From NCBI GenBank assembly GCA_911728435.2, contig OU452205.1:12220260-12284259 (forward strand): 64,000 nt of DNA, read 5' to 3'. The translations under genes were made by a program, and so were the position numbers. This stretch comes from Apoderus coryli (lineage: Eukaryota > Arthropoda > Insecta > Coleoptera > Attelabidae). The notes beneath the pieces were generated by a model. It did not search any database. It saw only the letters and a list, made by a program, of their open reading frames with translations, and had not been told where the DNA came from. Below, piece by piece: positions 1 through 11,810 of this stretch (position 1 is its first letter; each line of letters begins with the position of its first letter).

Positions 1-132
1 GTTATCACATTAACTTTCAAACAAACTTTATAATATTTACAAAAGCAAAAATAATAAACATTTTCACAAAATATTTTTTTATAAACAAAAAACTGTATTT
101 ATCTTGTTTTAGTTGTCAAAGTTTTGTTAAAC

Positions 133-297
133 TTAGGCTTCTTGCACCTCATCTGCCAATTCTTCCTCTGAAATACAATCTTCTGCTGCAGGCTCTGGAA
201 CCAAATCGCTTGAATATTTTGATGTCGGTAAACATTTGTAATAGCTATGGAACTCTTCAGGAACCACCACAGTTTTACATAGCTTTCTCAAGTCTGT
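133..297 (-). CDS. Possible C-terminal exon or gene tail, unidentified, acidic end
   Basis: A short open frame on the minus strand runs from about 297 down to a TAA at 133-135 (54 codons). Its composition looks coding: it contains VVVPEEFHSYY, then LPTSKYSSDLVPEP, and ends in an acidic tail EEELADEVQEA. The frame is closed just upstream by a TAA at 298-300. It therefore has to be a terminal exon with its acceptor near 295 (the AG there lacks a good pyrimidine tract), or a broken piece of a retrocopy or transposon ORF. Downstream sequence to base 1 is AT-rich and could be 3' UTR, but no clear poly(A) run is visible. I do not recognise the family. What is seen is an open frame with biased composition; that it is real coding sequence is inference. 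Confidence 0.35.
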   Translation of the reverse strand, partial: TDLRKLCKTVVVPEEFHSYYKCLPTSKYSSDLVPEPAAEDCISEEELADEVQEA

Positions 298-300
298 TTA

Positions 301-1560
301 TTTTTTCAGCTTGTTATTGGTATAGGTTTGCTGTATGCTTTTGATAGTCTAATATTATTTAATTTCCATGTATTCTGATTTATGGTCGTATCTGTACTAA
401 AGAATCCAGGGCTTGGACTTAAGATACTTGAAGCACCTGACTTTTAAACAGAGAGTGAGAGAGAGACTTTTTCGCCAAGAGTGTTTTTAATTTTGGTTTT
501 CATTATTAGTTTCGTTATTTTTTCTATGTGTAAGAAATCACTAAATTTTAACTTGATTTTTCTCCAAACATAAACATTGATTTTCTAAACAAGAACTCAA
601 TGCCGCACAAGCACAAGGAATTTGCAAATATGAAAACTCTAATGCGGCCCTTTCCTTTTTTCCTACAATAATAACATCTTGCCAAATAACAAAGTTATTG
701 CAACATAGAGATTATCGTAAATACCTTCACACACACACACAACAAGGAACACCTCCATGTGTAGTGGTAAAACAAGATAAATGCTAAATGTTACAATTAA
801 GTACGGTCAGATGTTCAAAATCGTCGCAGCAAAAATAAGTTACATGCCATATATCGGAACAAAATTAAATTCATCACAATATTTCGGCAATCATCAGTAC
901 AGACTAAATAACATAAGTGACAATTATCGCGTTTTTACCGCGTAAGGCAATAATAATGTTTCCTAGATTCAGATAGCAAATAGCATATATATGACACATA
1001 TCTTATTACTGCAGTCAAAAATTCAACAAAATACACAATCGCAATTTTAAATATAATACACACGGGCATATATCTTGTTTCACCTGGTTAGATTTTGGTC
1101 AAAATGGAATTATCCTATTTTTACACACGCTTACTAACCCTTTATCATTTTGTTTGTGCAGTAGAAGAAGGTGAAATTTGGATGTACAGAAATGCACTTA
1201 ACTAAAAAATGTAATGTTTTTGCAGTAACCTGATGATATGTAATATGTATATAATGAAGACACAAAGAAAAATAAAATAAAAACTTAAAATAAAGAAATA
1301 TATATAACTTAAAATTACGTTTGTCAATATCTGGGCTGAGACTTTATTGGGTTGATGAGGTGACGTATCTGCAAATAAACACATGGAAAGTCTGAGCAAT
1401 TTTGTTCTACACAAGTGTGTATGTAAAATCTTGTATTGTATTGTGCATTATTATAAATTAATTCCTCATTGTTATTGGGACATATTACCCACGTCTTTTA
1501 CGACTTTAATTCAGAATCAAGAGAAAATCAATCAAAATTTGCCAGTAACACATCATTCAT
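301..1560. other. AT-rich stretch with a short (CA)n tract
   Basis: No gene seen. A (CA)n microsatellite of about seven units lies at 728-742. At 885-905 the minus strand reads CTGATGATTGCCGAAA, which resembles a collapsed copy of the dispersed hairpin motif described elsewhere. Open frames here are short and have no coding character. Confidence 0.5.
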
Positions 1561-1975
1561 GCGAGCGTGAAATGATATCAGGGGCTGGTCACGCAAGGTA
1601 TCGCTCCAGTTATCACAATATTCAAATAACACTAGTTCAGACTGGCCATGGTACCAAGGGCAGATTACGCAATGTACCCTCCAAAGGCATACGTTAGTAC
1701 TGAGTGAGCAATGATATCACAGGCAGATCACACAAGGCATTGCTTCAGACACTAACCAATAATAATACAATGGTCGAGAGCGTGCAATGGTATCAGGGGT
1801 AAGTCACGCAAGATACCGTTCCATAACTGATCACACGTTAGTACAAAATGTGCAATGATATCAGGGGCAGATCCTGCAAGATATCGCTCGAGATGCTAAC
1901 AAATAATAATACAATGGTCAAGAGCGTGCAATGGTATCAGCGGCAGACTCACGCAAGATACCGCTCCATAACTGA
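1560..1975. repeat. Dimeric tandem repeat, about 140-bp period, six half-units
   Basis: Six related blocks start at 1574, 1650, 1713, 1789, 1857 and 1933. Spacing alternates 76, 63, 76, 68, 76, so the true period is a dimer of about 139-144 bp. Each block starts with GATATC or GGTATC/GGTACC, continues with a core like AGGGGCAGATCACGCAA, and ends 23-24 bases later with a six-base word that is largely the reverse complement of the first. Examples are GGTATC with GATACC at 1789/1812 and 1933/1957, and GATATC with GATATC at 1857/1880. Dimer partners also share AATAATACAATGGTC and GAGCGTGCAATGG. This is satellite-like DNA of unknown role. Confidence 0.8.
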
Positions 1976-2785
1976 CCAAAATATACTGCTGTTTATGAGA
2001 CAATGATAATAAAACATGAAAAATCTGATAATTACTCGATATTAATGTAAATATGATCAAGAATAGATAATACACTTGTTTTGAATTTAACTTCCGTCAA
2101 ATAAATTTGTATTATCAAATTAAAACATTAATAATACCCAAATTTAAAATAAATCATAAATAATGAATAATAAGTATCGAAAAGAAAATCATGCAAAACA
2201 AATTGACTCAGTGAGAAGGATATAGACCTAGAACCCTGTCGACAAGATGCACACAAGATTCAAATAATTTAAAATATTCTAATATCTGTAAACTATTTGG
2301 AAATAAAATTGAGAATGAATAGACGTGATTCTCAGGCGTCTTGATACATTTGTTTACTTTATAAAACCTCTTGAGTCTGCATTCTTTGTATTCTAGATAA
2401 ACATAACGCGCTCCTATAATGCAATCTTTGTATACTCTAACTGAAGTCGATAAAGGAAAAAAAATATTTCGGTTATAATAATTAGGTAAAAATATATAGG
2501 GTCTTACAAAATAATGATCGATTTTTAATTTTTTTTTTAAATAATGATTTTTATCAGGCGTGTATTGTTTTGTGATGGGTACGCACCAAGAGTTTGAATC
2601 TCAAATGTCAGGACGGCAAGAACAAACTTCACTACTCACTATTTCGTATTTAACAATGTACCTATGTGTAATAGGTATAATAAAATTAATGATATGACTA
2701 CTTTTACATGTGCTGAATGTGCGACATATTGTCTTCACCAGTTTATTAGTTAGTGTTATTTAGTCGATTATCTCTATTCTGTTAA
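1976..2785. other. AT-rich non-genic stretch
   Basis: Nothing recognisable was found: no open frames with coding character, no clear terminal repeats. It precedes a decayed LINE fragment. Confidence 0.5.
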
Positions 2786-2789
2786 GACT

Positions 2790-3345
2790 CTCACCATACG
2801 AGAATTAATCATCATAAGCTATAACTCACAGGATCTTTCAATCTGGAGAAAGAAACAACATTACACTTCGACACATTTAGAGAAAGCCAGCATACTACAC
2901 AATTGATCGACACTATCAAGTCGTAACAGAACAACAAAGGTCCTAAATTTAATCCCGATACACCAGTGGTCAAGGAGTATGTTACAGATCTAAAACCCTC
3001 ATATTCCACGAAATGTGTTCTGGCCAATAGATAAGGCTGAAGGAATTGGGCCGAAAACCTAAGACCCTTCAATTTTGCCAACAAACGATAATGGTCAAAT
3101 CAATCGAATTCCTTTCTAAAATCGTTGTAAAGAACGTCGACTAGTACCAGTAGACAATCTAATGGAGAGCAAAGGTGCTCAGAAAGAGCGTCAAAGTTGA
3201 CACACAAGAACGACGGCTCATGAAGTTCCAAAGTCAGCCTAAACCCTAACTCAGAATAAATTTTTTTGTAAAGAATAATTTCAAAGACCTTCGAACAATT
3301 GCACAAAGTATCCACACTTGACCACCTTTCAACGATTGTCGCTTC
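2790..3345 (-). pseudogene. Decayed LINE reverse transcriptase fragment
   Basis: Conceptual translation of the minus strand, in two broken frames, gives reverse-transcriptase landmarks in the right order. A fingers-region piece contains STLCNCSKVFEIILYKKI. It is followed by a motif-A-like VDVLYNDFRKEFD, then a B-region TTGVSGLNLGPLLF, then LSLNVSKCNVVSFSR, which normally follows the catalytic centre. The catalytic (F/Y)ADD box is missing: the frame jumps from the LGPLLF region to VCWLSLNVSK, so a deletion removed it. Family knowledge places this with insect non-LTR retrotransposons of the Jockey/CR1 type. With frameshifts, lost catalytic residues and no endonuclease visible, it cannot be active. 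It differs in sequence from the better LINE at 24.5-28.7 kb and is clearly much older. Confidence 0.7.
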
Positions 3346-3349
3346 CACG

Positions 3350-6300
3350 AACAGCAGTCATTAAGATTAAATTAAAGATGTGCGTGTAAAGTTTTTATGA
3401 GAAAGAAAAAATAAACATTATTAGAACAAAAAATAAAAGACAACATAATAATTTATTCAAACAGCCAATTAATTAGCATATCATTTCACTATCTCTTTTA
3501 TCGTTCTGTGACAAATGTGTACAATTTCCATTAACATTGACCACCGTATTAAAAAAGCAAAAGCACCACATATACTACCTATGAGATATTATTTATTTTT
3601 GTCTCGCATTGTCGAGTTGTGTTCCTTGTTTGTTTAACATCGGAAGTTTCGACATTCAGTAATAATATAAATGTTTGACCACCTACTTTTCTTCTTCCTA
3701 CCTCATTTAAAATGTACTTCTTTATATTGACAATGATTTAAAACTTATTTATGTATTTATTATTATCTGTTGGTTGGCTTTAATTGTTTGTAATGCCTAC
3801 TGTTTGTTTAGTATGTGTAGTTTATAAAAATAGAAGGATCGCCAAAAGTAACTTGTTTTTATTTAACACCTGAACTCAAACGTTAGCACCGAATATTTAC
3901 GAAAATTTAAACGTAATTTCAATTTGTTTATGGCCTAGTCAATGACTTAGTTTGACACAAAACTTATTTAATACTACCCTAACTTAAAATTTCCTTTAGG
4001 ATCAACTCTATGAATTTATAGAATTCGTCTAGCAGCGTTTAGAAAAATATATTTTCAAAATTGTGTATTGAAAGATTTTGGGCTTAGAACGATTGAGTCT
4101 ATCCAAACTCTCCACTGCAATCACAACAGGGTCTGTATTATATTGGGGATGGACGAATGTGTTTTTTTTTTGATTCAGTGTCGATAGAAAGCCACTGCAT
4201 ATTCCATATTCCGTTATGTTGTCTTTCATCAGGTACAATAAAAATTTAGAATTTTCAAAAATTTTAACTTGGGCAGATATTGTATATCATCATATCATGG
4301 TCTCATGTCTAACAGATGCCTGGATGTTGAAGGGTTAATCATAAATACCAAACAATATTAGGTACCTACTTATTTTCGATGCAAAACGCTAAAGCTGTTG
4401 GTGGATCTGAAACAAAAAATGCCGTCAAGGCTAACTTGCTTATTAAATTAGAATGTCTACATTAAACTAAACCAAAAAATTGTTACTATCACTGATTTTC
4501 AGCGAAATCGTCTGGCATACACAGACAAAAGCAGACCAAGACTAGAGTAATAATATTACTGGACATAACGGAAGATTATCTAGTAGGACATCTGACTAAA
4601 ATTAGTGCATTATTCATCACACCATCAGCAACTGCAGAACTATTTTCGCGTTTAACTCCTCTATAATTTTGAACAATTAGGTTAAACTAGATTCAGATTG
4701 TATCATAAGACTAAAGGATAATCAGTGTCACTGTCAATATGCAATTGAGGAAAAAGACATTTATTTATATAGGTACCTACTGCTTCACGGGTTGCTCAGT
4801 ACACTATTTTCTAAGAGCCAAACAGCTTAGGGCCTAACTCAACAAAATCCACATCAAGAATACTACATAAATATCTGGCCAGTATACTAATTTGAAATCA
4901 GATTGAAACTCTTTGGCGAGATAATATTCACCCTTCCAAACGGCTGGGCAGGCCGTGAACCTGATGATGCTAGACAATCAGCGATTTTTTTCTATTTCAT
5001 CATTGTCGTTTGAAGCGACATATATCCAGATTAGGGCGTCGGAAGATTCTGAATACATCTTGTGTCTGGAGGCTGATAAAACCACTTTGTGCATGTCCAG
5101 CGGTAGCTAGCAAGGTAAAATAATTGACTTCATCAAAGAAGATTCGATGAAATATAAATTGGTATGAGCCACAAAATTTCTACCTGGTTAATCCAATCCC
5201 GAAAAGGTGAATAAAGAATATCCAAAAGAGTGCGAATACCTATTAACAGAGAATTAAGAACCTTTGAAACTTACCTACCTAGTAGGTATACTACAAGAAA
5301 CATGTTCATGAGTAAAACCGAGGTTTATAGTGTGATTTTCTTCGGTTGTCGGAGCAGGTTGTGATGCCTTTTCAGTACTTGAATATGTTATCAGTATTAA
5401 TAATATTATCCTAGGTCAACTCCCCTGCCTACGTTAAAATTCTCGATACCAATGAAAAATTGTCGACCTGAATGATGAATTGAACGCCATTAACTTGGTT
5501 AATTTCAAAGATAGTGCCTTTCCATATTGTAGAATTTCTTGCTTTAGGGAGTGGCTGCGCTGCCGCTGGTTGCCGATGGCGGTGCATTCTCTTATCAGGT
5601 GTTGGGCAGTTTCATACCTGCAGAATTTTTATTCCTCGGTTTTTTTCTACACTCAATAATTGAACACAGAAACAACAACTATAATATAAAAATCAGTTCA
5701 GAAAATACTGTACTCTTTTTAAAACAAGAAATAAATACTCAAGAACAATTACTCCATTCCTTTGCCGGACCATGTCGATATACATGTGGGGTTCATTATA
5801 TTCTGGAATTTGAAATGCGGCCTTGCGTAATGCTATAAATTGGAAGCTTTTATAATGACACATAAGTAGATTTTTATGTTCATTATAAACAAGGTTCTAA
5901 AACCGATTTTTATTAAACAACAACCAATAAAATGATTTAATTGCTTGTACCAATTTCTTAGTTAGTCAACTTTTTGGTTATTTACAAAGTCCTATTAAAA
6001 TATGATTTATAACATATTGAAAAATTTCTTAAAATCAGTTTTAAAATTTTAAAATAGCACAGTTGTTATAAATGTATTTTATTAAACCGTTCATCTGGTA
6101 GTTTTCTTAAAAGTGTTAAAATCTAATATTGAAACACATTCCTATCCAGCTGTTTATACTTTTTACATAATATAGGTAGGTACATATTATATTATTATTT
6201 TGATACTTAAACGCAAATTTTCTGGCAACCATTCGACGATCTCTAAAATAAATTAGACAAGGACAATAAACCTTGGATTAGAATTATAGCGCATACACCA

Positions 6301-6455
6301 GGTGTATACCGGGGTGTTCCAAAAAGGTTCTGTCAAAATTAAGGAGGTTATGGGGGACATTGTGGTGAACAATAATCTACTTGTTGTACACAGAAAATTG
6401 TATTCCTAAATCAAGATTATTAAACTCTGCCCAAGTATATCATAAACTTAAATAT
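3350..6455. other. Long AT-rich stretch, no gene recognised
   Basis: I find no supportable gene. The part from about 4750 to 5640 is slightly less AT-rich, and several short stretches look like eroded coding sequence, but no frame carries a motif I can name. A fragment resembling a transposon end (ATATACAGGGTGGCC) appears at 6452-6467, just before the large palindrome. Confidence 0.4.
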
Positions 6456-7078
6456 ATACAGGGTGGCCCATTAGTGTGTGGGCGGAAGATATCTCAAGAT
6501 CTATAAGCGATAGACAAAAAAATCGTTTACAAAACTTTTAGGCACTGATGAGATGTACAACCCTAAAATCTTTTCAATTATACAGGATAGTTCACAAACG
6601 CGCAGCAGACCAAACTTGTTATTTCTTAATGCGACACTCTGTATATTTTAACAAAAATGAATGGCGCTCTAAAAGACAAGAACAATGACATACGGCTTCC
6701 TAAGCCTAAGTCCAGCAGTTTTTAAAATACTTGTAAATAATGGATAATTTTGACATAAATTTGAGGCGTTGTGGTTGCTACAGAAACAAGATATATACCA
6801 ATTTTTCATGCCAGATCCATTTGAATTCCCTTCTTTTCTTTGTTTTACGGGATTTCATTGACCTTTAGTTTGTAATTTTTCAGGGAAAATCTGAAATGTG
6901 ACACCCTGTATATCTGCCTAAATTCCTTTCCCATACTTTCTATTGATATGTTTTGTCATAAGCTTAAGGCTAACCGTTTTTTTTTTTAAATTATTGAAAC
7001 AAAAAAACATAAAAGTTGCAATTTTTTGTCATTAATTATTTATTTATTTTTTTTATTTAAAAACCAAAAAGTTAAATT

Positions 7079-7535
7079 ACAGTTTTATTTTAGTAATAGT
7101 TTGCAAATAGACCCTCTTAAATAAAAATTAAATGGTTTTAACACACATTTTTAGACAATTTTACTGTAAATAGAATAAAAATTGGTTAAACCAAAATTTC
7201 CCTGGAAGATGGATGTCCTACCTCTACGTCCTGTAGAGGAGCCACAAATTCTATGGGGAGTATATTAAATACTCCCCAACTGCCCCAACGAGCTAAACAT
7301 TAATTTATTTGAAGACTTAGATTGTTTATAGTTTAGTTTAAGATATATTTTTAGTATGTTATGGTTTGTGTGTACTTGTTTAGTTGTTAACAAAAGAAAT
7401 AGGGAATTTTGCATTTAATTTAAGCTTATATTTTATTCAATTTAAAGTTAAATTGTCCAAAAATGTCTAAAACCATTTTATTTTTATTTTTTAAGAGCGT
7501 CTATTTGCAAACTATTAAAACAAAACTTTAATAAA
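7079..7535. mobile_element. Inner palindromic element (MITE-like), about 460 bp
   Basis: Sequence at 7082-7175 (GTAATAGTTTGCAAATAGA, then AAATGGTTTTA, then AGACAATTTTACTG) is the inverted counterpart of 7440-7535, which reads TCTATTTGCAAACTATTA near its end. The centre holds two further hairpins: CCTCTACG..TAGAGG around 7221 and GGGGAGTAT..ATACTCCCC around 7256-7280. It lies between the left arm of the outer palindrome and the LINE fragment. No coding capacity is seen. The exact target duplication is unclear. Confidence 0.75.
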
Positions 7536-7536
7536 T

Positions 7537-8716
7537 AGCGTTATAACCGCTTTTGAGAGTAGAAGGCTTGTGGGGGCTTCTTTTCTTGATTTAACAAAGG
7601 CGTTTGATTGCGTCTCACATGATATCTTGTTGGGTAAACTGGAGCGATACGGTATGAGTGCGAATTCGATTCGTTTGCTGAGTTCCTATCTCACTGGTAG
7701 GAATGTCGTAACGATGTTTGAGTCAAAGTCTTCTCAGCCCTTGTTGAGCTCTTGTGGAGTCCCACAGGGCTGCCATGCTCTGACCTGACATTGTTTGCAG
7801 ACGATTCAACTATTGTCGCTGTTGAACTGTTGAGTGATGTTCTGGCCTCAAGTATGATTAATTCACAGTCGAGGGCTGCGGACTGTTTTGCAGCTAACAA
7901 ACTCTGTATGAATGCCAATAAAACAGCTACTAAAATATTTACATTACGTGAGACGGATGTTGCTGTTTCTGATGGTCTGGTAAAGTTTTTGGGTGTCACT
8001 TTGGACCAAAAGCTAACCTGGGCGTGTCATGTCGAGGTTACCATTGCCAAGTTGTCTAAGGTTGTGTTCATGTTGCGAAGCTTGAAGGGTGAATTCTCTT
8101 TTAATGTTTTGAAATCAGCATATTATGGCGTTTTTCACAGTGTGGCTTCATATGCTTTGTCAATTTGGGGACACTCTTGTCATGCTAGTCGGGTATTCGC
8201 AATCCAAAGACGAGTGGTTCGAATAATGACAGATTTAAAGTTTAGAGAGGATGTCAGACCTAAATTTAAAGAATGTAAAATAATTACACTCCCGTGTCTC
8301 TATATCTACAATTCAATTATGTATGTGAAAAATAATTACAATCTGTACATAAGGCATGATGAAGTTCACAACAACAATATCAGAAACAAAAATCACATTC
8401 TTCCTGAATATATGAGGTTGGGTAGAAGCAGAAATTCTGTGAATTATTATGGTCCCACATGCTATAATCATTTGCCAGATAGTTTGAAAACACTAAGCCT
8501 TGCAATGTTCAAAAATAGATTAAAAAACTACTTAATTGACCAGGCTTTTTACTCCATTGATGAATTCCTCAGCACTGACTTTCTGTTTTGATTGAGTTAT
8601 ATACATTTCTTGTTGTCTTGTTGTTTTTATGTTGTGTTATGTAATATTTTAATATTTAATATGAGTTGTGTAAGCCTTTTTTGGTAATGACATGTAATGA
8701 CAATAAATAAATAAAT
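7537..8716 (+). pseudogene. 5'-truncated LINE: RT C-terminal half plus 3' tail
   Basis: The frame from about 7551 reads GASFLDLTKAFDCVSHDILL (RT motif A with its aspartate) and SSCGVPQG (motif B). The reading then shifts: the stretch that should encode the SVLGPLLF-type segment is deleted, and the next frame resumes at LTLFADDSTIVAV (catalytic ADD) around 7790. It stays open through the thumb and C-terminal region to a TGA at 8589-8591. The C-terminus FKNRLKNYLIDQAFYSIDEF matches in style the end of the intact LINE at 24651 (AFYSVEEY), so both belong to the same broad clade. About 125 bp of 3' UTR end in an (AAAT)n tail at 8702-8716. Endonuclease and ORF1 are absent: a typical 5'-truncated, internally damaged copy inserted in a palindrome centre. 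Confidence 0.85.
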
Positions 8717-9195
8717 AATTTAACTTTTTGGTTTTTAAATAAAAAAAAAATAATTAAAATGATAAACAAAAATTTTTTGCTTCAATATTTTTTTATAAAA
8801 AAACGGTTAGCCTTAAGCTCATGACACATGATATTAATAAAAAGTAGAGGAAAGGAACTTCTCGAATTTAAGCAGATGTACTGGGTATCCCATTTAAGAT
8901 TTTCCCATAAAAATACAATTTACATAATGTGACCACCCTGAAAAATTACAACTTAGAGGTCAATAAAATCCAGTAAAACGAAGAAAATAAGGGAATTGAA
9001 ATGGATCTGACATGAAAAATTGGTATGTATTTTGCTTCTGTAGTAACGACAACACCTTAAATTTATGTCAAAATTAACCATTATTTACAAATATTTTAAA
9101 AACTACTAGACCTAGGCTTATCAACTCTTATGTCATTGTTCTTGTCTTTTAGAGCGACATTCATTTTTGTTAAAATATACAGGGTGTCGCATTAA

Positions 9196-10530
9196 AAAAA
9201 TGCTTGGAGAATTAAAATTATTCACTGAACAGTCTCAATATGATATTATAATATACCCATATTCATTCTCAAAATAAACCGAAGACAAAACTGAGCGAGG
9301 TTATTTCATTTTATTTTTTTGTTATTTTATACCAAGAAAAGTCTGACTTCGGAGTAGGTCTTTTATGAAACATCGACTGCGGTTTTACGCCACTTTCCAC
9401 AGTTAACGCAATGTTTAAAATATGTAGATTCCTATAGGACGTACGCCTAAAAATGTCAAAATCAGATTCAGGCTGAAGCAGCAGCATGTATATTTATGCG
9501 TATTTTATATTCATCCCTAAACACTAATTTCTCCAATCTCTATTACTAGGCCACTTTCTAAATCAGATTCTCAGACATGCCAATAACACCTAATCAACTT
9601 AAACGAAATGAAATCGATCTGTCATCCAAATACTTGACTGTTACACAGAAAACAAAGTTTATTATAATCGATCATCGTAATGATTTCAACAGTAGGTATG
9701 GAAATCGGTTTTAAAACAATAGAGATTTTGTTAATCATATATTTGTTATTGTATAAATGGAAAAACATAAATTGACCTAGTTATTAATAAGAGCAATAAA
9801 TTGTTTAAAAATAGCAACAGTTATTTATACTTACAAAATATGTAACATACCTATGCATATATGGATATGATATTAACAAAAACTATTTTACCTTCTTGTA
9901 TCCAAAATACGCCAGAGTTAGATACGCTCCGTGAAATGCGAGTTTGAAAATAGAAATTAGAAGAAAAGTACACGAAGATGATAAGACGAACCAGACATTC
10001 TATTCTATGTGGGTAAATTTATTTCAAAGTTGCGTATGAATATTTCAGGAAAAGTATATGAAAAATTTGCCCGCTAAAAAATCAAAAATAAATTGCTTTA
10101 TGTTCAGAAACATAGTCCATATATCGCTCCGATAAGAAACAATATGTGGTTCCAGCTTCACTAACGATTTGTTGGAGACTGAGTGGGCCGTTTGGCATAC
10201 AAACACCAAAAAATCACCCCCTCATAGTTAGAGTAAGCAATAATTTTAGGAAAGCCATAGTAAATACACTATTTATAATGGTCTTCTCTCTTAAAGGCCT
10301 GCAAGTGTTTTGATATTGATATGGTATAAAGTTTTTTATTATGTATGTTTAGTAAAATAGATATTTAGAGAGTTTTGGAAGCATTAAAAGTATTAATACA
10401 CGCGGTGATTCACAACCAATGGTGTAGTTTATTACATTAAACCTGCTGCTTTGCTTGTAGATGGTTTAGTTTCAACGCAGTAGTCTTTATCTCAAATTTT
10501 TTATAACGTTTATAACACACTCCCGAACCA
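9196..10530. other. AT-rich non-genic stretch
   Basis: No gene or structured repeat recognised between the TTAA-flanked palindrome and the next small palindrome. Confidence 0.5.
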
Positions 10531-10534
10531 TTGT

Positions 10535-10755
10535 AGTTAAAAATTTTGATTTTACCTATACTAATTTACATCAATTATGCAGACAATATAATATTATGAT
10601 ATTGGTTCGAATCGATCAACAAGTAATATATATCATTTTCTTTTTAATTTTTAAAATGATTCACAAAAAGAAACCCTTCCCATTAAATATCACAATATAT
10701 CATGTTGTCTACATAATTGATGTAAATTAATATAAGAATCAAAATTTTTAACCAT
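10535..10755. repeat. Small palindromic repeat, about 65-bp arms
   Basis: Left arm 10537-10600 (AATTTACATCAATTATG, then CAGACAATATA) is inverted at 10686-10752 (TTGTCTACATAATTGATGT, then AATCAAAATTTTTAAC). The spacer is about 85 bp. It is a likely MITE remnant with no coding potential. Confidence 0.7.
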
Positions 10756-10876
10756 TAACAGTATGTTTATTGCTAGAAAATAAGAATAATTTTTTACAAT
10801 GTGTATGTCTGTATACATCCATGTTTTAAAACTTAATAACTTTCGTAAGACATCTATGTAAGATTTATTAATGCCA

Positions 10877-10906
10877 TTGAAGATGGAACTGTAGTTCCGA
10901 AGCATG
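10877..10906 (+). other. Dispersed hairpin motif, copy at 10.9 kb
   Basis: TTGAAGA-T-GGAACTGTAGTTCC-GAAGCATG. The GGAACT/AGTTCC stem is perfect. The right flank GCATGTTTGG is shared with the copy at 32618-32651. Confidence 0.6.
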
Positions 10907-11810
10907 TTTGGCTCATTTGAGCATTCAGATAAAGATATTTTGTGGAGCAGACGCCTTTAATTTACAAATTATTATTATGTCTGGACGGACTAAGCACGCA
11001 GGTGCTGTGCTTTAAATCGATACAGATACGAAAGTCTAGACTCTGTAATTGTACAGTTAGCAGCCATTTTCTATAGTAAATTTGGATATTGTAGGAAGAT
11101 GACTTCTGATCGCGATCAAGCAGGAGACTGTGCCGATGATATATAGTCCGTTGAGGAGGAAGAGACCAATCCAGAAATTGTAACAAATCAAATTTCGGCA
11201 TTTCCTAATGGCCTTGCGGCGATTCAAAGTCAAATTCGTCAAGAGTGGCTTTCAAATTTGCCTGCTGCAGTAAAAAGACAAATTAAAGCACTGAAAAAAA
11301 ATAATTTTGAACATACCACCCTAGAGGCTAAATTTTTCAAACAGGTGCACGATTTAGAATGTAAATATCGCGATTTAAATGTTCCATTATACGAGGAACG
11401 TAGCCAAATTGCTAATGCAGATTATTAACCTAATGATGCGGAATGTGAGTGGCCTTGCCACGAAGAATCTGAAGATGAACTAGGTACCTAATGCTTTAAA
11501 AGCTTTCGGTCTCAGTTAATTTAGAAAATAAAGAAGAATCTAAAGAATACAAGGATATTAAAGGCATTCCAGATTTTTGATTAACAGTCCTTAGGAACTG
11601 TAATGTGTTGTCTGAAATGGTACAACCCTATGACGTTCCTATTTTAAACCACCTGAAAGATGTCAAACTTATTACTGTACCAGGACCAATCAGTTTCACT
11701 TTGGAATTTTATTTCCCACCCAATGAATACTTCACCAACACAGTCTTAACAAAGAAATATGACTTGAAATGTGTTCCTGACGATGACGACCCATTTAATT
11801 TTGAAGGTCC

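Larger units (their letters stand above)
6626..9195. mobile_element. Palindromic TTAA-flanked element split by a central LINE/MITE insertion
   Basis: Both edges read TTAA followed by TGCGACAC(C/T)CTGTATA in inverted orientation: 6626 inward on the left, 9195 inward on the right. The arms match for about 450 bp, from 6630-7078 against 8716-9191. Matched landmarks include AAAAATGAATGGCGCTCT with its complement near 9150, GGCTAACCGTTT at 6970 with AAACGGTTAGCC at 8802, and TTTAAAAACCAAAAAG at 7058 with its complement at 8722. The arms meet almost without a loop, so the original element was a near-perfect palindrome of about 0.9 kb. The 7079-8715 segment is a later insertion at its centre. TTAA flanks suggest a piggyBac-type target duplication, which is inference. 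No transposase is encoded. Confidence 0.85.

Noticed and set aside
728..742. (CA)n tract as a regulatory element
   Set aside because: Ordinary microsatellite; no supporting context.
1560..1975. CRISPR-like array
   Set aside because: Units are adjacent and degenerate with no unique spacers, and the context is eukaryotic; it is a satellite-like tandem repeat.
5551..5838. 95-codon open frame on the plus strand
   Set aside because: Starts at a non-ATG codon, composition drifts to AT-driven residues, and no motif or context supports it.
6544..6570. CTGATGAGATGTACAAC as another hammerhead core
   Set aside because: No GAAA box follows and no stem I partner is upstream.
10601..10615. GGTTCGAATC word resembling a tRNA B box
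   Set aside because: No A box or acceptor-stem pairing at the right distance.
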